From Acanthamoeba sp. SK_2022b (lineage: Eukaryota; Discosea; Longamoebia; Acanthamoebidae): 64,000 bases of DNA. The stretch lies in NCBI GenBank assembly GCA_027943245.1, contig JANDJZ010000067.1, positions 43,833-107,832 of the forward strand, in the 5' to 3' direction. Position 1 is the stretch's first letter. Every line of letters starts with the position of its first letter. This document shows, piece after piece, positions 1 to 13,100 of the stretch. The notes under the pieces were generated by a model. The model saw only the letters and a program-made list of their open reading frames with translations, had not been told where the DNA came from and did no database searches. Position numbers and translations under genes: made by a program.

Positions 1-923
1 TCGCGCTGTCTCGACGAAGACCCGCTGCAGTTTCGCAAGCAGGCGAAGACGGCCTACAAGCTGGCTCTGCGCCACGAGCTGATGTGGTCGCTGGGCGAGA
101 TCGGCGACGAGCGAAACACGGGCAGGGCCCTGGGCTTCTTGCCGGCGACCGCGCGCATCTCCATGGACGTGCGACGCGGCGGGCAGCCAACGGGCGACGC
201 CGCGCGTGGCTGGCGTCACCGGCCGAGCAAGTCCGATAGCCGGCTGGCCATCTTCAACTTGAACGACCAGGGCATCGACTTGGACGCCGTCATGGTCAGC
301 CTCTTCGACGAGGGCGAGCCGTACTTCATCTCCGCCGCGCTGGACCTCATCAGGCGCAACCGAAGGTACAGGCGCACTGTAGGCCCCTTTGCCCGCCGCG
401 TTCCCCCTCCTCCATTACATGAGATTGACGATTGGGGGCGATGTGAACAGCCACATCGACGAAGTGTGGCACGGCATCAACAAGCTGCAGGTGCTCGTGG
501 AGGAGCAGTCCTGGCAAGCCTACCTTGTCATCCGCAAGCAGACAAAGCTGCTACGCGCGCAACAGGTACAGCCACTGCGCGACTTCAGCAAAGTCGACCT
601 GCGCGTCCATCACGACTGACTGGCCTGCTCGTTGGGCATGTGGGCGGCACGCAGGCCGATCCCGCTTTTCTGACCCAGCCGCACGCCAACGAAGCCATTC
701 TGGCGCTGGCCGCCCTGCTCGACCCCGCGACGCTCGACCCCGAGCAGGTGCACGTCAACCAAAAGCTGGTGCGTAACATGTTTGTACACGAGGAGCTGCT
801 CAACATTCTCAAGCGCCCGTGGGAGCTCAGCAAGGACCAGCCCATCATCTCCGCCTGCTGTCTTCTCCTCAAGCGGGTACCTGCCCGTCCGCTTTACTAC
901 TCCTGTGCCGCGCGTCGAGTTTT

Positions 924-954
<31 letters not shown>

Positions 955-3900
955 CACATACGCATCGTGCGCGCGCTCTGCACAGATGTGCGCCAACAAC
1001 GGCGCGTGCCAAAGCACGCTCATGGCGCATATAGAGGTTCTGCTGTCGCGACAGCTGTGGCATTGCTCGGCGGTGGAGGACGTGGCCAGTGTGGTCCAGG
1101 CCATCTTCCAGGACAACCGCCTGTTGGCCTACAAGGCCAACGTGGCGCTCATCCAGCGGCTGGTCAGCTTTCTCGAGCTCGAGTCGGAGGACGCCCCTCT
1201 CGTCATGCCCTCCAGCTTCTCGTCGTTCTCGATCCCCGGCGAGGAGGACCGGGGCGAGCCGCAGCGCACCAGCACGTCCGAAGGCGGCGTGGGCGGCACG
1301 ACGTCTGTCGACGGCAAGGACTCGACGCTCCGGGACGACCGCCGCCGCATCCGACTCACCAAGGCCGTCGTGTCCACGCTGGAGGTGAGCCTCTGCCCCT
1401 CCTCTCTCAGTGTTACGCCCTCCACCTCACATACTGTCTCGTGTGATTGCGTGCACTGTCCCTGTCCCTGTACGCGTGACAGCGGTTGATCTACCCGCTC
1501 GAGGGCAGGGAGCCGGTGGCGAGCACGCAGAGCCTGGTCATCAAGCTCATCGAAAACAAGACCCGAGGGCTGGGCCTCCATTCTGCCACGGCCATCGCCA
1601 TGAACATACACCACAACACCCAGGTAATGATGCATACGACTGGGGTTTGATATGGTTGGCCTTGGCCCTGACCCGATTGGGGAATACCGGTGTCCGTTCG
1701 TGGGTCTCGTTGGTACTACAGGTGGTCCGCTTGCTGGCCCTGTGCGCAGATCAGAAGAACTTTGTCGCGGAGAGCGCCTGCCAGAAGATTCTCTCGTTCA
1801 ACGCGTGCTTGTCGATCGCCAACATGCCCAACATTCCTAACACGACCAAGGTAGGCATTCCACGACTCCCATTTCTAACTTTTATTTCAATCTTCACCAA
1901 CCACAAACAAAACAAAACAAAACAAAACAAAACAAAACAAAACAAAACAATCAACAGGCTGCATACCTACATTTTCTCGACGAAGTCTACCTGAACACGG
2001 AGGTCGACACCTACGAGGTACCCTGCGAACTTGCGCCATTTCTCCTGACAGATTGTGCGAGTGTGCACGTTGCATGGGGTCTGACGAATGCGAGGGGGCA
2101 ACGCGACGCAGATCCTGGAGGAGCAGCGACCGCTGTGGTTCCCTTCGCTGCTCGATTTCCTTGCCAAGGCCGTCCAGGAGCTGCGCCAGTTCGTGCTGGC
2201 CCTGCAAGACCGTCTGCAGGCGCAGCAGCAGCTGCAGCGAAAGAAGCAGAGGGACAGGGAGCGGCGCAAGGTCAACAAGAGGGGCACGGGCGTTCGCAGG
2301 AAGAAGGGCGGCAAGGGCAAGAGGAAGAGCAAAAAGGGCAAGCAGCGCGACGTCAAGGGCAAGCAGAAGGACAGCGACGCCGAGCTCACCGATGAGGACG
2401 GCGATGAGGAGGACGAGGTCGGAACCGTGAAGAAGGCCCGCAAGGCGTGCAGGATCGCCGATGAGGCGGTGAAAGACGACAGCGGCTACATGTTCCGCAT
2501 TCTGTTGCCCTTCCTCTCGAACCTCTTTGGCGGCCCGTTCAATCCGCTCGAGCTGCCGACTGCGCAGGCAGACACGCAGGGGCTCGACCAGTCCATACCG
2601 GTATAGACATGTCCTCCCCCCCTCATCCTGCTTGACGAGTGGTCTGGTGAAAGAGAGAGCACAGTGCGTTGTCGGCCAACCACGAACTAACGCGTTTATC
2701 TGGCACAGTCGCTTCCTATTCCGACGATACTGGTGACTCCGGCAGATGCAACGATCAATCACGAGGCCCATGTCCCCGCCAAGCCCTACGAGTAAGTTGA
2801 CCAGCCCAGCCATAGTTGTCGTATTTGTAGCGTTGGAGAGCGTGGGGGGAGGGTTGCGACTCACACCTTTCGGCCGGCGCGAGTGCAGTTTAAACGTCGA
2901 CAACCAGCGAGCGCGGCTGGTGGCCAAGGACATCCTCGAGACGGCGTGCCACGTGTCCAAGCTCCTCGACGGACTACTCGCCATCCAGAGCAAGAAGGAC
3001 AGCGCCGTACGTATGCGCAGTCGACAAGAAATGCGCCTGGTTTGCGTGCATTCACCGCTCGGGGGGGGGGTGGCTATGCAGGACGACTCGTGCGCGCTGG
3101 ACCTGCTCGGGCTCGACCATGTGTGTCGACTGATCGACATACTGCACCAGCGCGACGTGCGGCTGGACGACTCGGCCAATGCCGAGCTCGATGACGAGGC
3201 AGCCCGACTCACCCACGATGGTGCGCGCGACTCGCCGGTGTGGCCACTCGACTGGCTCTCTATCGCTCACTCTCTGTGCGCTATTGCTGGTTTTTCGCCA
3301 GACGTGGACGTCGACCTCGTGGACGAAGACCTGGGCCGGACCGCGGTGCTCAAGTCCGGCATGCACGCCACAGTGTTCAGCGTGGACGAGGAGGAGGACC
3401 TCGGCGCCATTGACTCGGTGCCCACCAAGCGTCTCGCCAACCGACTCACGCGGTATCGTAGGCCCCGCGTCAATTCTTTGTCGTTCTCGCGAGCATGCGC
3501 GTCCAACCGATGATCTGTTGCGATTCGTCGTCAGGTATCACGACCAGTTCTTGAGCTCCGTCAACGTGCGGGACCAGGCCATCCGGCCCAAGGGGCAGCT
3601 CTCGTCGGACAGCGACTCGTCGCCGCTTGCCGGTCGGCGGGAGATCGATCGCGTCACGCCGCGCTACGAGGAGATCGAGCTGGGCGAGGGACAGGAGGAG
3701 CCGACCGGTCTACGAGGCCTGTGGGCCAGCCTGTGGCGGCGGGCGCCACGCCGGCCTCGGGTCACCTTTGCGGAGGGCGAGGAGGGCAGGGAACGGGACG
3801 CCGCCCACCGGGCCGACGCGGCTGACGAGCTGCCGCTCTCAGTACTCGCCGGGGAGAGCGGCAGCGCGAGATTGCTCAAGCGACACCTCGATGAGCTCGA

Positions 3901-4823
3901 GACCACGCTGCGTCTCAAGGAACAGGACGTGTGGAGGGCACGTCGCCTGTCACCGCCGGTGCTCCGTCGCATGACTGACGTCTGCTGACGTCATCGTCGT
4001 TATCTCTCCCCCCAATAATATGCAGGACATGGCCACGCTGCCGGGCATGAGCCGATACACCACTAAGAGGGTCTTCATACGGCAGCTGGACGTTCGGGAG
4101 TCGTCAGGTGAGGCACATTTTCCATATTTTAATATCCTGTATAAATAACGATTATGTACCTATTTTTTATAACTTTATGTGGACCAGTGCTCACTCACAT
4201 TCTTGTGACCGCAGGGTTCAGCCAGCACATGGTCACCGAGCTTCACGTCTCGTGTTTGCGAATCCTGAGGTACACAGCCCCGAGCGATCCTCAACACTGG
4301 CTGCGTTCCTGGCCTCGCTTAACGCGTTCTTTGGCGGCAGAAAATTCCACCTGCGGTGGGACAGCGAAGACCGGAACCTTATCAAGGAGGCCATCATCTA
4401 CACCTTCCCGCTGTTCCAGTCGGAGAGTCCGCAGGTCGTCTACGAGGCGTCCAAGTTCATGGTGGCGCTCATCAGCGCCAACCGCACCAACAAGTCCATC
4501 TACCAGAGAATCGACGACTGCCGAGCCTGGCGCAGCAGCGGCCAGACGTACAAGGTATGCTCGGCCATCACTGCACGCGCAACGTCCGCAGTTTTTTTTC
4601 CCCAACCAATGATTTTCTTTTCATTTCGGTGCCCAGGGCGAGGACAGCATTCGGGCGTTCATGCTGAGCGTGTACACGTCGAGCGCCTCTACCTTCTTCG
4701 CCGACATCAAAAACCTCATCGAGCGATCGATCAAGCAGGTGGAGAGGTTCGTCTGGCCCCGTAACGACAAAGTTCTACTGCGTTCAAGGGCACACTTGCT
4801 GATGGTTGCTGATTGTCTTAATC

Positions 4824-4901
<78 letters not shown>

Positions 4902-7900
4902 CCAGTATACGGCACAGCCTCAACTCCACCGGAGACCTGCTGGCGTCGTACGACCCTGCACCCATTCACGCCGTCTTCGAGCTGCTCCAGCAGCTGTGCT
5001 CTCGCGACGACTTTCTGGACAGTATGGCCTTCAACAAGCTCTCCTCCTCTCTCTCGCTCCATCTCGCGCCCGTGCATTTACCTCGCATCGTCTCGTTCAC
5101 AGGCGATGAACCGTACGAGGAGAAGGTCCGCATCAAACTGCGGCTGGCGGACCCGCAGCTCTACGAGGACCTCCTCTACTCGGAGCAGATCAACCAGCAG
5201 AACAGGGAGCTGGAGCAAAAGCAGATCCAGCAGTACATGCGAAGCCAGCGGGCCGACGACGAGCAGCCCGACGGGTCATCGCGGGAGTGCTACAACATGA
5301 TCTGGCTTGGGGTCAAGTACCTTCGAAAGCTGCGCCACGTCCTCATGAAGCAGAACGCCGCCCTGGTCACGCAGGTGCGCGCAGCTCGTGCATTGACAAA
5401 CCCGCGGGTGAGGCCACTCATTCTCGCCTCTCCTCGTGCCAGGTGCTGTACACTCTCATCGCCTTCACGGAGGGCAGCGAGGAGAACATCGAGTACCTCA
5501 TCAAGCAGGCCAACGTCGCCGACGTCGCCAATCCGCTGTACGTGTTGGTCCAGCTTCTAGCAACCATTACGGATATCACCTCAGTTGTTGTGGTTTCTTT
5601 TCGACAGTATGCAGCTCTCCTATTTCAACGACGTGCAGACCCTTCCGGCGCTGAAGCTCACCAAGGAACAGATCAAACTCATCACGGTATATGCCCGCTC
5701 GTTTACGTCACTTTTTTGTTTTAATTTCCTAATTCATTTCATTATTTCTCAAATTATAATTTTGGTATTTAATTTAGACGGTCCTACTGGAGCTGCTGCT
5801 CGGGCTCGTGGAGGGCAATCCCAACGCCGACACGGTCCTGCATCTGGCTTCCAAGCTCGATTTCGAAAAGATGACCTCGTACGTTGTCATCGCTCTACGC
5901 GAACAGGCTGGTGGCCGGCTTGCCTGTCTCATGCCCGACACTATTGGTTATCAAACACATGGACAGGTCGTCCAAGGGGCAGCTCGACAGCCTACTGGGT
6001 AGTTTGAGCGACGCCCAGCCGATGAGCGGAGCAGCATCGAAGCGCCGCAGCGATGCGGGCCTGACCAAAAACAAGGGCAGGAGCCACAACGACCACGGCA
6101 GCGAGAGCGAGAGCGAGCCCGACGATGGCGACATTGATGAGCAGGCAAGCGGCCACTTCTACGTGTTCGACGAGTGGCTGGCGTCCAACAGCGAGGACAA
6201 GGACATCGACATATTCGGTGAGGAGGCTAGACTGCCCATCCTCTTCTTTATGCTCATCAAGATCCTCGTTCAAGGTATGAGCCACACGCACACGCACACG
6301 CACTACATATCATGCTACATCGGCTTAACGTGCGACTTTTTAGCCGACGGCAGCGAACGCTATCGTCGCATCTCGCGTATCCTGTTCCCGCACCGGACCA
6401 ACGGGCATCTGGCCGACACAGCCACGCAGGCCAAGCACTTCCCCATTCAGATCGGTACTGTCACACTGGCCCAACGCACGCGCATAGGGGTCTGCGTGAA
6501 AGAGCCAACGCGCTGACCGATATTCTGGATCACGTTGTGTGCAGGCCAAATCGAGGTGGTGACCGACAAGCAGGACGGCAAGAAGAGCGGAGGCGCAATT
6601 CAGAGCGTGTATTTCCCGCTGCCTGCCGTGTGTGTCCAACACTGTTCGAGCCACGGCCGATGCTCCAACGACTTTGCGCACCTCCAGGGCGCCTTCGTCA
6701 GCAACCCAGTCGAACAGACATGGGAAAGCGCCACCGAGCGCATCTCCACGTACGTCGCTCGCCCACCGAGGCGCTGCCATGTCATTTGCTTAACCGAAAA
6801 TGACTGGTGTGGTGGTCGGCCAGGTTTGTGTCGTGGTGTGAGAACGTGCTGATAGACATGGAGTACGAGCAACGACGAGGAATGAACGCCAGGGCTACAC
6901 GAAGCCGCACAGGTTGGCTGCACCACCACCAAGTTCTGTGTTCGTTGGCTACTGGGCTCGTGCTTAAGGCTGACCATTTTCTCTATTATTTTTTAATATT
7001 TGTTTTATTATTATTCATCTTTAATTTTAACATATAAAATTATAAAACATCGCCAGCGCTATCGTGGCTGCTGAGCAACAACAAGTACTTTGCCTGGTTC
7101 AGCTATCTGCTGGCCATCGTCATCAACGTGCTCATACTCGTCGGCTATGGACACTCTGACTACCGAGCCCCTGGGGTAGGCTCTCCCTCATTTTCTCAGA
7201 CGCGCAGACATTCGGTTGACTGGCTACGTTAACGACACTGACCATGGCGTGGCAGGTCAAATGGCTGACGATCACGCTGATGTCACTGCACGCAGCGTGC
7301 GCTGGCGTCATTCTACTCGTGTTGCTCTATACTCGAGCACCATCTGCCAATGCAAAACGGTTGCGCATCGCCTCCTCCCTCCTCTTTCCCTCTATCCTTT
7401 GCTGCTTACCGGACCTCCGTTTGTTGGCGGGGAGCAGATGGGCAGAGTATCTGTCGACGTGGTCCCATCTGGGCGTCGTCCAGACGCTGATCGGGACCAG
7501 CAACCGGGCGTCGCGCCCACGCCTGCAGAACATGCTCAAGATCAAGTCCGACCGCAAGAAGGCCATCCTCGCCCAACTCCAGCAGAGCCGAGCCACCGGC
7601 TTTTCCTGGCTGCTGCGTATGCGGTACCGTTTTACGAAGGAGGGAGGCCTGGGGAGGGGCGTCGCGCTGACGCTCCCTCGTCTTGTGCGTGTGCGTGTGC
7701 GTGTGCGTGTGCGTGTGCGTGTGCGTGTGCGTGTGCGTGTGCGTGTGCGTGTGCGTGTGCGTGTAAGATGGATGGCTCATGTGCGGTATTGGGTGTGGAC
7801 CGGATGGCACATCGGCACCGACCTGCCCCTCCTCTACCACGTGGTCTACTTTGCCACTTCGGTCCTCGGCACCGTCCAGTTTCCCTACTGGTACTGCTCC

Positions 7901-8779
7901 CCTCATCACACTCCCGCATACGGTGAACCGGTCTGACGTCGCGCGGTGAGCGCAGGTTCGTGTGCACGCTTTTCTTCATCGTCATCTGGAGCTCGCCTCT
8001 GCGCACCATTCTGCGAGTCATCCGCATGACCGGCTATCGCCTGTTCCTCATGGTACCGCACCCATATTTCGAATTTCAGTTTTTTCAAATAGCATACTAT
8101 ATAATTCTAATTTATTATTCTTTGTTATGCTAATCGTTGCTCTCGCACCACACCAAGGCTTTGCTCATACTGCCGGTCGTCTACGCCTTCTCGATATTTG
8201 GCTACCTGTTCTTGGCCAAGTACTACCCGCCCGAGAACAACGCCTACTGCGACACCGTCCTGCAGTGCATGGTGTGCAACATGCAAATGGGGTGCGACCC
8301 AAGTCCAAAACGTGGCCGACACTGGACACGCAGGGGCGTCGTGGAGTAACACATTTCCGTACGCGCTGCGTGACGTGACGCACACAGGCTGCCGCTACAG
8401 GGCGGTCTCATCCAGGTGTTGCCCAACGCGCCCATCACGGACCAGTGGTGGGAGATTTTCGGCTGGGCCGTCTACCTCCTCGGCTTCTGGGTGGTGGTGG
8501 GCATGTTCCTCCTCAACATCTGTCTCGCCATTATTGTCGACACATTTGGCAGTACGCGTCGCCCTCCTCCTCCCCCACTTCTCTGCAATCCGTTGCCATC
8601 GCTCAATCGAGCGGATCTCCTCTCGCAGTGTTGCGCGATCGAGAGTCCGACTTCCGATCGTGGATCGCCAGCAATTGCTTCATCTGTTCGGTGTCGCGCG
8701 ACAAGTTCCAGTCCCTGGGCGGTCGTTCGAGTACGAGTGGCTCCTCTCCCCGTTGTATCACGCGCTCTGACTCAGGTCG

Positions 8780-8841
<62 letters not shown>

Positions 8842-9166
8842 TGCGTACACGCCCAGTGTTTACGCGCCACATCAGCGGCGAGCACGACCTGTGGCACTAC
8901 CTATATTTCTTCGCCTTTCTCAAGTACAAGTGCGACGCCATCAAGCGACAGCGTAAGGCGCAGGACAAGTCGCGGGGGCTGAGCCACCTCCGCGCCGGAT
9001 GGAGCGTCGACGGCGAATACGACGACAGCGGGCTCCCGCGAGACGACGATGTCGGCGCTAGGCCTAGCGAACAGGGGTGGCGCTCTTCCCTCCGTTTCAC
9101 TCACGTTCAGCGCGAGATCTTCAAGAAAATCAACTCTGGCAGCGAGGTAATGCGCGCGCGCGCGCG

Positions 9167-9248
<82 letters not shown>

Positions 9249-9532
9249 ACTGGACATGATGCAATGGGGGAATGGGGTAGGAGGACATCTTGTCGATCTT
9301 TCCGATCGAGCGGTCGCAGGCGATGGAAGAGTTTGAGAAGCAGAACGAGGCAAACAAAGCGGAGCGCGACCCCATTGTGGAGATCCACAAGCTGAAGAAG
9401 AAGATCAAGGACAACCATCAGCTGCTCAAACAGGTTATGCAACAACTCAACGCCAACAACACATTCGGTACGACCGGCCCCTTTGGCCTGAGTGATTGCC
9501 AGGGAGTGACGTTGCGTGGCTTGTGCGTCTAA
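1..9532 (+). CDS. ITPR: Inositol 1,4,5-trisphosphate receptor-type Ca2+ release channel, 3' part (5' end outside window)
   Basis: Multi-exon gene open at the left edge, so the IP3-binding N-terminus is not visible. In order it shows RIH-type helical repeats (about 440-2020), long acidic and basic linkers, an RIH-associated region (about 5100-5880), then the channel. TM1 lies near 7090-7150, TM2 near 7250-7330, TM3 near 7820-7890, the S4-S5 and S5 stretch near 7990-8225, the pore near 8260-8440 and S6 near 8460-8550. After S6 comes the family hallmark CFIC-x4-DKF followed by H-I-x2-E-H-x-WHYL (8670-8915). RDKF and WHYL fit IP3 receptors better than ryanodine receptors. A C-terminal coiled coil (9280-9470) closes the protein, and the stop at 9530-9532 is in frame. 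Exon phases checked at 4752/4908, 7624/7769, 8292/8388 and 9148/9280 all join correctly. The last exon could extend by another splice. The likely product is an ER calcium channel. Confidence 0.85.
1905..1950. repeat. (CAAAA)n pentanucleotide repeat in an IP3R intron
   Basis: About nine units of AAAAC/CAAAA lie just upstream of the 3' splice site CAATCAACAG at about 1949-1958. Confidence 0.9.
2200..2480 (+). other. Lys/Arg-rich then acidic insertion inside the IP3R-like gene
   Basis: Within the exon at about 2090-2600 a predicted coiled-coil start is followed by about 45 residues dominated by K, R and G (KKQRDRERRK and KKGGKGKRKSKKGK), then an acidic run (ELTDEDGDEEDE). Such a charged block is not a conserved part of IP3 receptors. 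It could be a disordered regulatory loop; no enzymatic motif is present. Confidence 0.6.
4825..4900. repeat. (TG)n microsatellite in an IP3R intron
   Basis: About 38 uninterrupted TG units fill the 3' half of the intron 4752-4908 and run to within 8 bases of the acceptor GGCCAG. The repeat is TG on the transcribed-sense strand. Confidence 0.95.
7684..7765. repeat. (GTGCGT)n minisatellite in an IP3R intron
   Basis: Hexamer GTGCGT repeated about 13 times, ending directly in the acceptor GTGTAAG before the exon that encodes TM3. It translates as a long RVRV run, which is not protein. Confidence 0.95.
8158..8550 (+). other. Pore region of the IP3R-like channel (S5, filter, S6)
   Basis: S5 (LPVVYAFSIFGYLF) is followed by the conserved CDTVLQCM pore helix. 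An intron (8292-8387, donor GTGCGA, acceptor ACACAG) interrupts the filter codons. The spliced reading is GLPLQGGLIQVLPN, which lines up with GLRSGGGVGDVLRKP of animal IP3 receptors. S6 ends in FLLNICLAIIVDTFG, matching the NLIFGVIIDTFADL gate segment. Confidence 0.75.
8782..8840. repeat. (TG)n microsatellite in an IP3R intron
   Basis: Pure TG tract in the intron that separates the exons for DKFQSLGGRS and TRHISGEHD. Confidence 0.95.
9154..9245. repeat. (GC)n then (TG)n tract in the last IP3R intron
   Basis: A short GCGCGC run is followed by about 39 TG units in the intron 9148-9280. Confidence 0.95.
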
Positions 9533-10195
9533 GGTCAAACAAGCGGCATAGCGAGGGCAGCCTTGGGTGCCTCCACGATCAGCATCCCCTCGTGGAGACA
9601 GGATGTGTGACCAGCGGTGGACTGGAGGCCTGGCTGAGACAGCTGTTTTTGTGTGCTGATCACTCCACATTAGGTATACTTGCTCTTAAAGCAAATGATG
9701 GCTGGGATTGTTTCGCCCAGTGCAAGAGCCAAATCTCAAAAGCAGACATGCCATAAGTACAACATGGTCAGGAGGCTTCAATTTCAATTTATTCGAAGTT
9801 CAGCTCAACTAGCAAAGTTTATCTTATAAGTGAAAACCTTATCTACCTCCCCACCTTTTGAAGATCATTTTGGAATTTGGAGATAGGGAGGTATAGGTTC
9901 ATTCAGCTAGATCTCAATGGCGCAGGCTGAATGACAACACTTGATATGTAATGATGTTGTGCTATCCTGAACATTTCCTGATCTTTTCTTCACTTTTCTT
10001 TCCTTCTTGGTCGGTTTCGGGCGAAGGTGGTCCCTTCAAACTAGCTGCCCTGGTATTGGTGGCGCAATAAGAACCAGGTTTCAAACCTATCTGCGTGCAC
10101 AACACCGGCCAGGACAACAAGTGGAGGACACGGCCACATAAATTCTATTTGCTTCAAAGATTTCTAGCGAAGGGGACCAAGAGATCGGCAACTAT
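9533..10195. other. Intergenic region between the IP3R-like gene and RNF213-like copy A
   Basis: No convincing gene. The distal part (from about 9990) is a diverged relative of the DNA upstream of copies B and C: it shares a pyrimidine-rich stretch, the block GGTTTCGGGCGAAG, and a GACAACAAGT-like stretch before the start codon. Confidence 0.7.
10013..10026 (+). promoter_or_regulatory. Conserved upstream block GGTTTCGGGCGAAG of RNF213-like copy A
   Basis: A 14-base block, preceded by a T/C-rich tract, lies about 170 bases upstream of the proposed start codon. The same 14 bases occur upstream of copy B (51151-51164, minus strand) and copy C (61226-61239) while the surrounding flank has diverged. 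It may be a promoter or 5' UTR element; the role is inferred from conservation only. Confidence 0.35.
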
Positions 10196-13100
10196 ATGGA
10201 GCTTCAACCCGATTTGGTACGTAGATTATTGCTGTACCATTCTTCCCTGCTTTTCAATCTTGCCCGTGCAATTTGAAGCTTCGTTAATTAATCATCTGTG
10301 GCCACCTGCACGTTGCAGGCAGCCGCCCAAGCCCAGGAAGCGTTGCTGGACGAGCTCAACGAGCTTAAGGAAGAGTCGCCAGAGGATTACGAAGCCTTCA
10401 GGGTCGACACGATCACACAGTTCCTTGCTGCAGACAAACTGGCACAAGCCCTCGACGGGCCCGGCCTCGTGCGCCTCCTCCATGCCCTTCGCGTGGCGCC
10501 GCACCTGTCCGACGACGAGTGGCTGGAGTGGGTCAACGCCCTCGTGATCACTCCCGGCGGGGGAGGTGACCACAACCTCGCAGAGGACTTGCCCAACTGG
10601 CTTCTCAGCCTGGCTGCCTTCCTCCCACCTGCTCTTGGTTTGCGTCTGCTCAAGCAGAAGCTCTCGCAAGGTAACCTCCCTCATTCTTCGTGTAACTGCT
10701 TCTTGCCTCGAGTTGCCCAACACTGGCGGTTGGGGACAACAACAGACTACGCGGGTAGCATGGGCCCCATGGAGCTCGAGGCCGCCTGCCGCAAGCACAT
10801 GGCCGAGATAGATCAGCTGGAAGCGAGCCCCGAGGCCAAGGCCCAGCTGCGCAGCACGGTCTACCAGCTCTTTGCCGACGCCTGCCTCCGTACGTGGTTC
10901 GTACGCTGCATGCACGCCTTGTGGGTGTCCCTCACGCACGAAGATTTGCTGTCGACACAGGTAACGGAGTGCGAATCGGTCCGCTGCGCAAGCTGTGCGG
11001 TAGCCTCTTTGGGCGTGGCGAGGCAGCCGACGCGGTTCTCGACCACTTCCGTGCTGCGTCGCCGGCCAGGGCGCCTCCACCCGACCTCGCCAGGTCGATG
11101 GACCTCAGACGGCCTCCTGCGCCAGCCCTCCATACAGTACCCGTCGGCTCCTCGGCGCCTGTCGAGAACGCACATCATCAGGCTGTGCCCCCGCAGCAGT
11201 CGCCCGCACCGCCTGCAGTTCGCACGCAACCCCGATCCTCTGTGCAGCCGCCTCCTTCCTCTCCAATGACTCACCCGCCGTCCCAAGACCTGAGCGCTCT
11301 GGCCCAGGCCGCTCCTCACAGCCGCGAGTTGCAGCAGCAGCCCTCCTCGTCACCGCAAGTCGCGCCGCCGGTTCGGCTCAGCGAGCCTATCCACCGCGGG
11401 TCACCAGCCGGCACCGGTCCAGCACACCCGCCGCGCTTGTCGCCAGACGCGCAGCAGCCGGCGGGCCAGTCCTCCTCCTCCTCCTCGGTGCACCCGAGCC
11501 AGCATACGCCGCTGCCCCGAGGCGTGGCTCCCCCGCACAGTGTTACAGCTCCGGTCGGCACCGGCACGGCCCCGCCCGTGCACCGAGCGGCCAAGGAGCA
11601 AGACACGCGAGACATTCAGCAACCGATGGCGGTTGCACCTCCAGCGGCGTCCAGGGCGGTCCCCATACCCATCACGGAGGCACCGGTATCCGCCAGCCCG
11701 CGTGTGGCCAAGACTCTCCAATCGTCGCAGGCTCCTCTGGCCCACGACCAGGAGCGCCACGAGTTCTACGTGCTGCTTCCGTTCGAGCCGGCGGGCGAGG
11801 ACAAGAGCTTCACCGTGCTCCTGTGCGGAGACCACCCCGAGACGGGGGCCTGGAAGCCCGAAGGCGCCGTCCCGCTCGAGCGAGGGCACTCGCCGTACGT
11901 GTACCACTGCTGCATCGTGCTCGATAGGAACGAGTCCGTCCAGTACAAGTACATCATCGTGCCGACCAAGGGCGACGTGATCTGGGAGAAGAAGTCTTAC
12001 AACAGGCTCACCTATGGCAATCTCATTCACTTCGACGCCATCGACGGGTTCGAGGGCTCGGGGGGTCTGGTGAACACGGCCCTGCGCATGTTCCACATCA
12101 ACCGCGACCAGCAATGGCTGTCCGTAGAACTCGACCAGCAGGTCGAGTTCATGCTGGAGCTCATGTACTGGCTCCCCGACACCCATGCGCCCGAGACCTA
12201 CCACGCGCTCTTTGTTCGCGGCTACGAGCTGTTCCGGTTCCGCGCCCTCAACGCACAACGGGTCACCGACCTCGTGCGGCAGGCGCACCCGCTGCTGGCT
12301 CGTGTGCCCGACACCAGGAAGGCCTTCATGCACTCCATTCTGCTGGCGCTGCTCGTGGCGTCGCGGCCGGGCTACCAGGAGGCCGTGTCCGAGGAGCTCG
12401 TGACCCTCCTCCCCTCGGCCTGCGCCACAGTGAGCAGCGCGCCGCACTTCTACCTCAAGAACGACCTCGATACGTTCTTCCGCAACCTGTGCAACTGGAT
12501 CGAGCATCTCCACAAGGACCTGCGCGACGTCCAATGGCTCATCTACGTGCCGTTGCTCGACCTCCTGGCCTCCATGCTCACGCGACAGCCTCACTACCTT
12601 GTCCACCTCAACTCTGCGAGCACCCTGTCGCACTACCGCCGCAACCTGAGCGAGCTACGCTTCGAGAAGCTCCTGGGCCAGCTCAGGCGCGTGTGGGGAT
12701 TCTACGTGCGCGTCCCGGCACCCTTCCTTAACCTCGCCACGATTCTGTTGCGCGTTGCCGGCTCGCTCAAGTGTACGCCAGCCCCCCTCCCTGGTTTACT
12801 GTGTAAGGCTGCGCAACACCTCATATTCTCTCCCGATTTGTCTCCGCAGCGCTCCACAACTTGGCCGCCTTCTTGGTCAAGAACCTGGATGGCAGCAAGT
12901 GGGAGTCGTCCTTCAAGAGCGAGCTGGTGACCGCCATCCTGCAGTGGCTCCAGCCCGAGAGCCTCGCGCTCGCGCAGCAGATTCCGCTGCAGCAGGACGA
13001 CGGCTCGGTCGTGCCTGCGGGAGGTGACATCGAGTTCCAGCAGCGGCTCCACACGAAGCTCTACCACCTCATCTCCGAGTCCAACGACTTGAACGTCTCA

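Noticed and set aside
7684..7765. RVRV-repeat or HAHA-repeat protein
   Set aside because: Translation of a hexanucleotide repeat inside an intron whose splice sites restore the channel frame.
8640..8920. Ryanodine receptor instead of IP3 receptor
   Set aside because: The linker reads CFIC-x4-DKF and EHD-x-WHYL, the IP3R version; ryanodine receptors have a different DYF/NY pattern, and no SPRY or RyR repeats are seen in the visible part.
4825..9245. Poly-VC or poly-HT peptides from TG/AC tracts
   Set aside because: Simple repeats within introns; no coding support.
11401..12633. Long antisense frames opposite RNF213-like exons (also 13923-15869, 20213-23461 and others)
   Set aside because: GC-rich codon use keeps the complementary frame open; the readings show no domains and mirror conserved sense codons.
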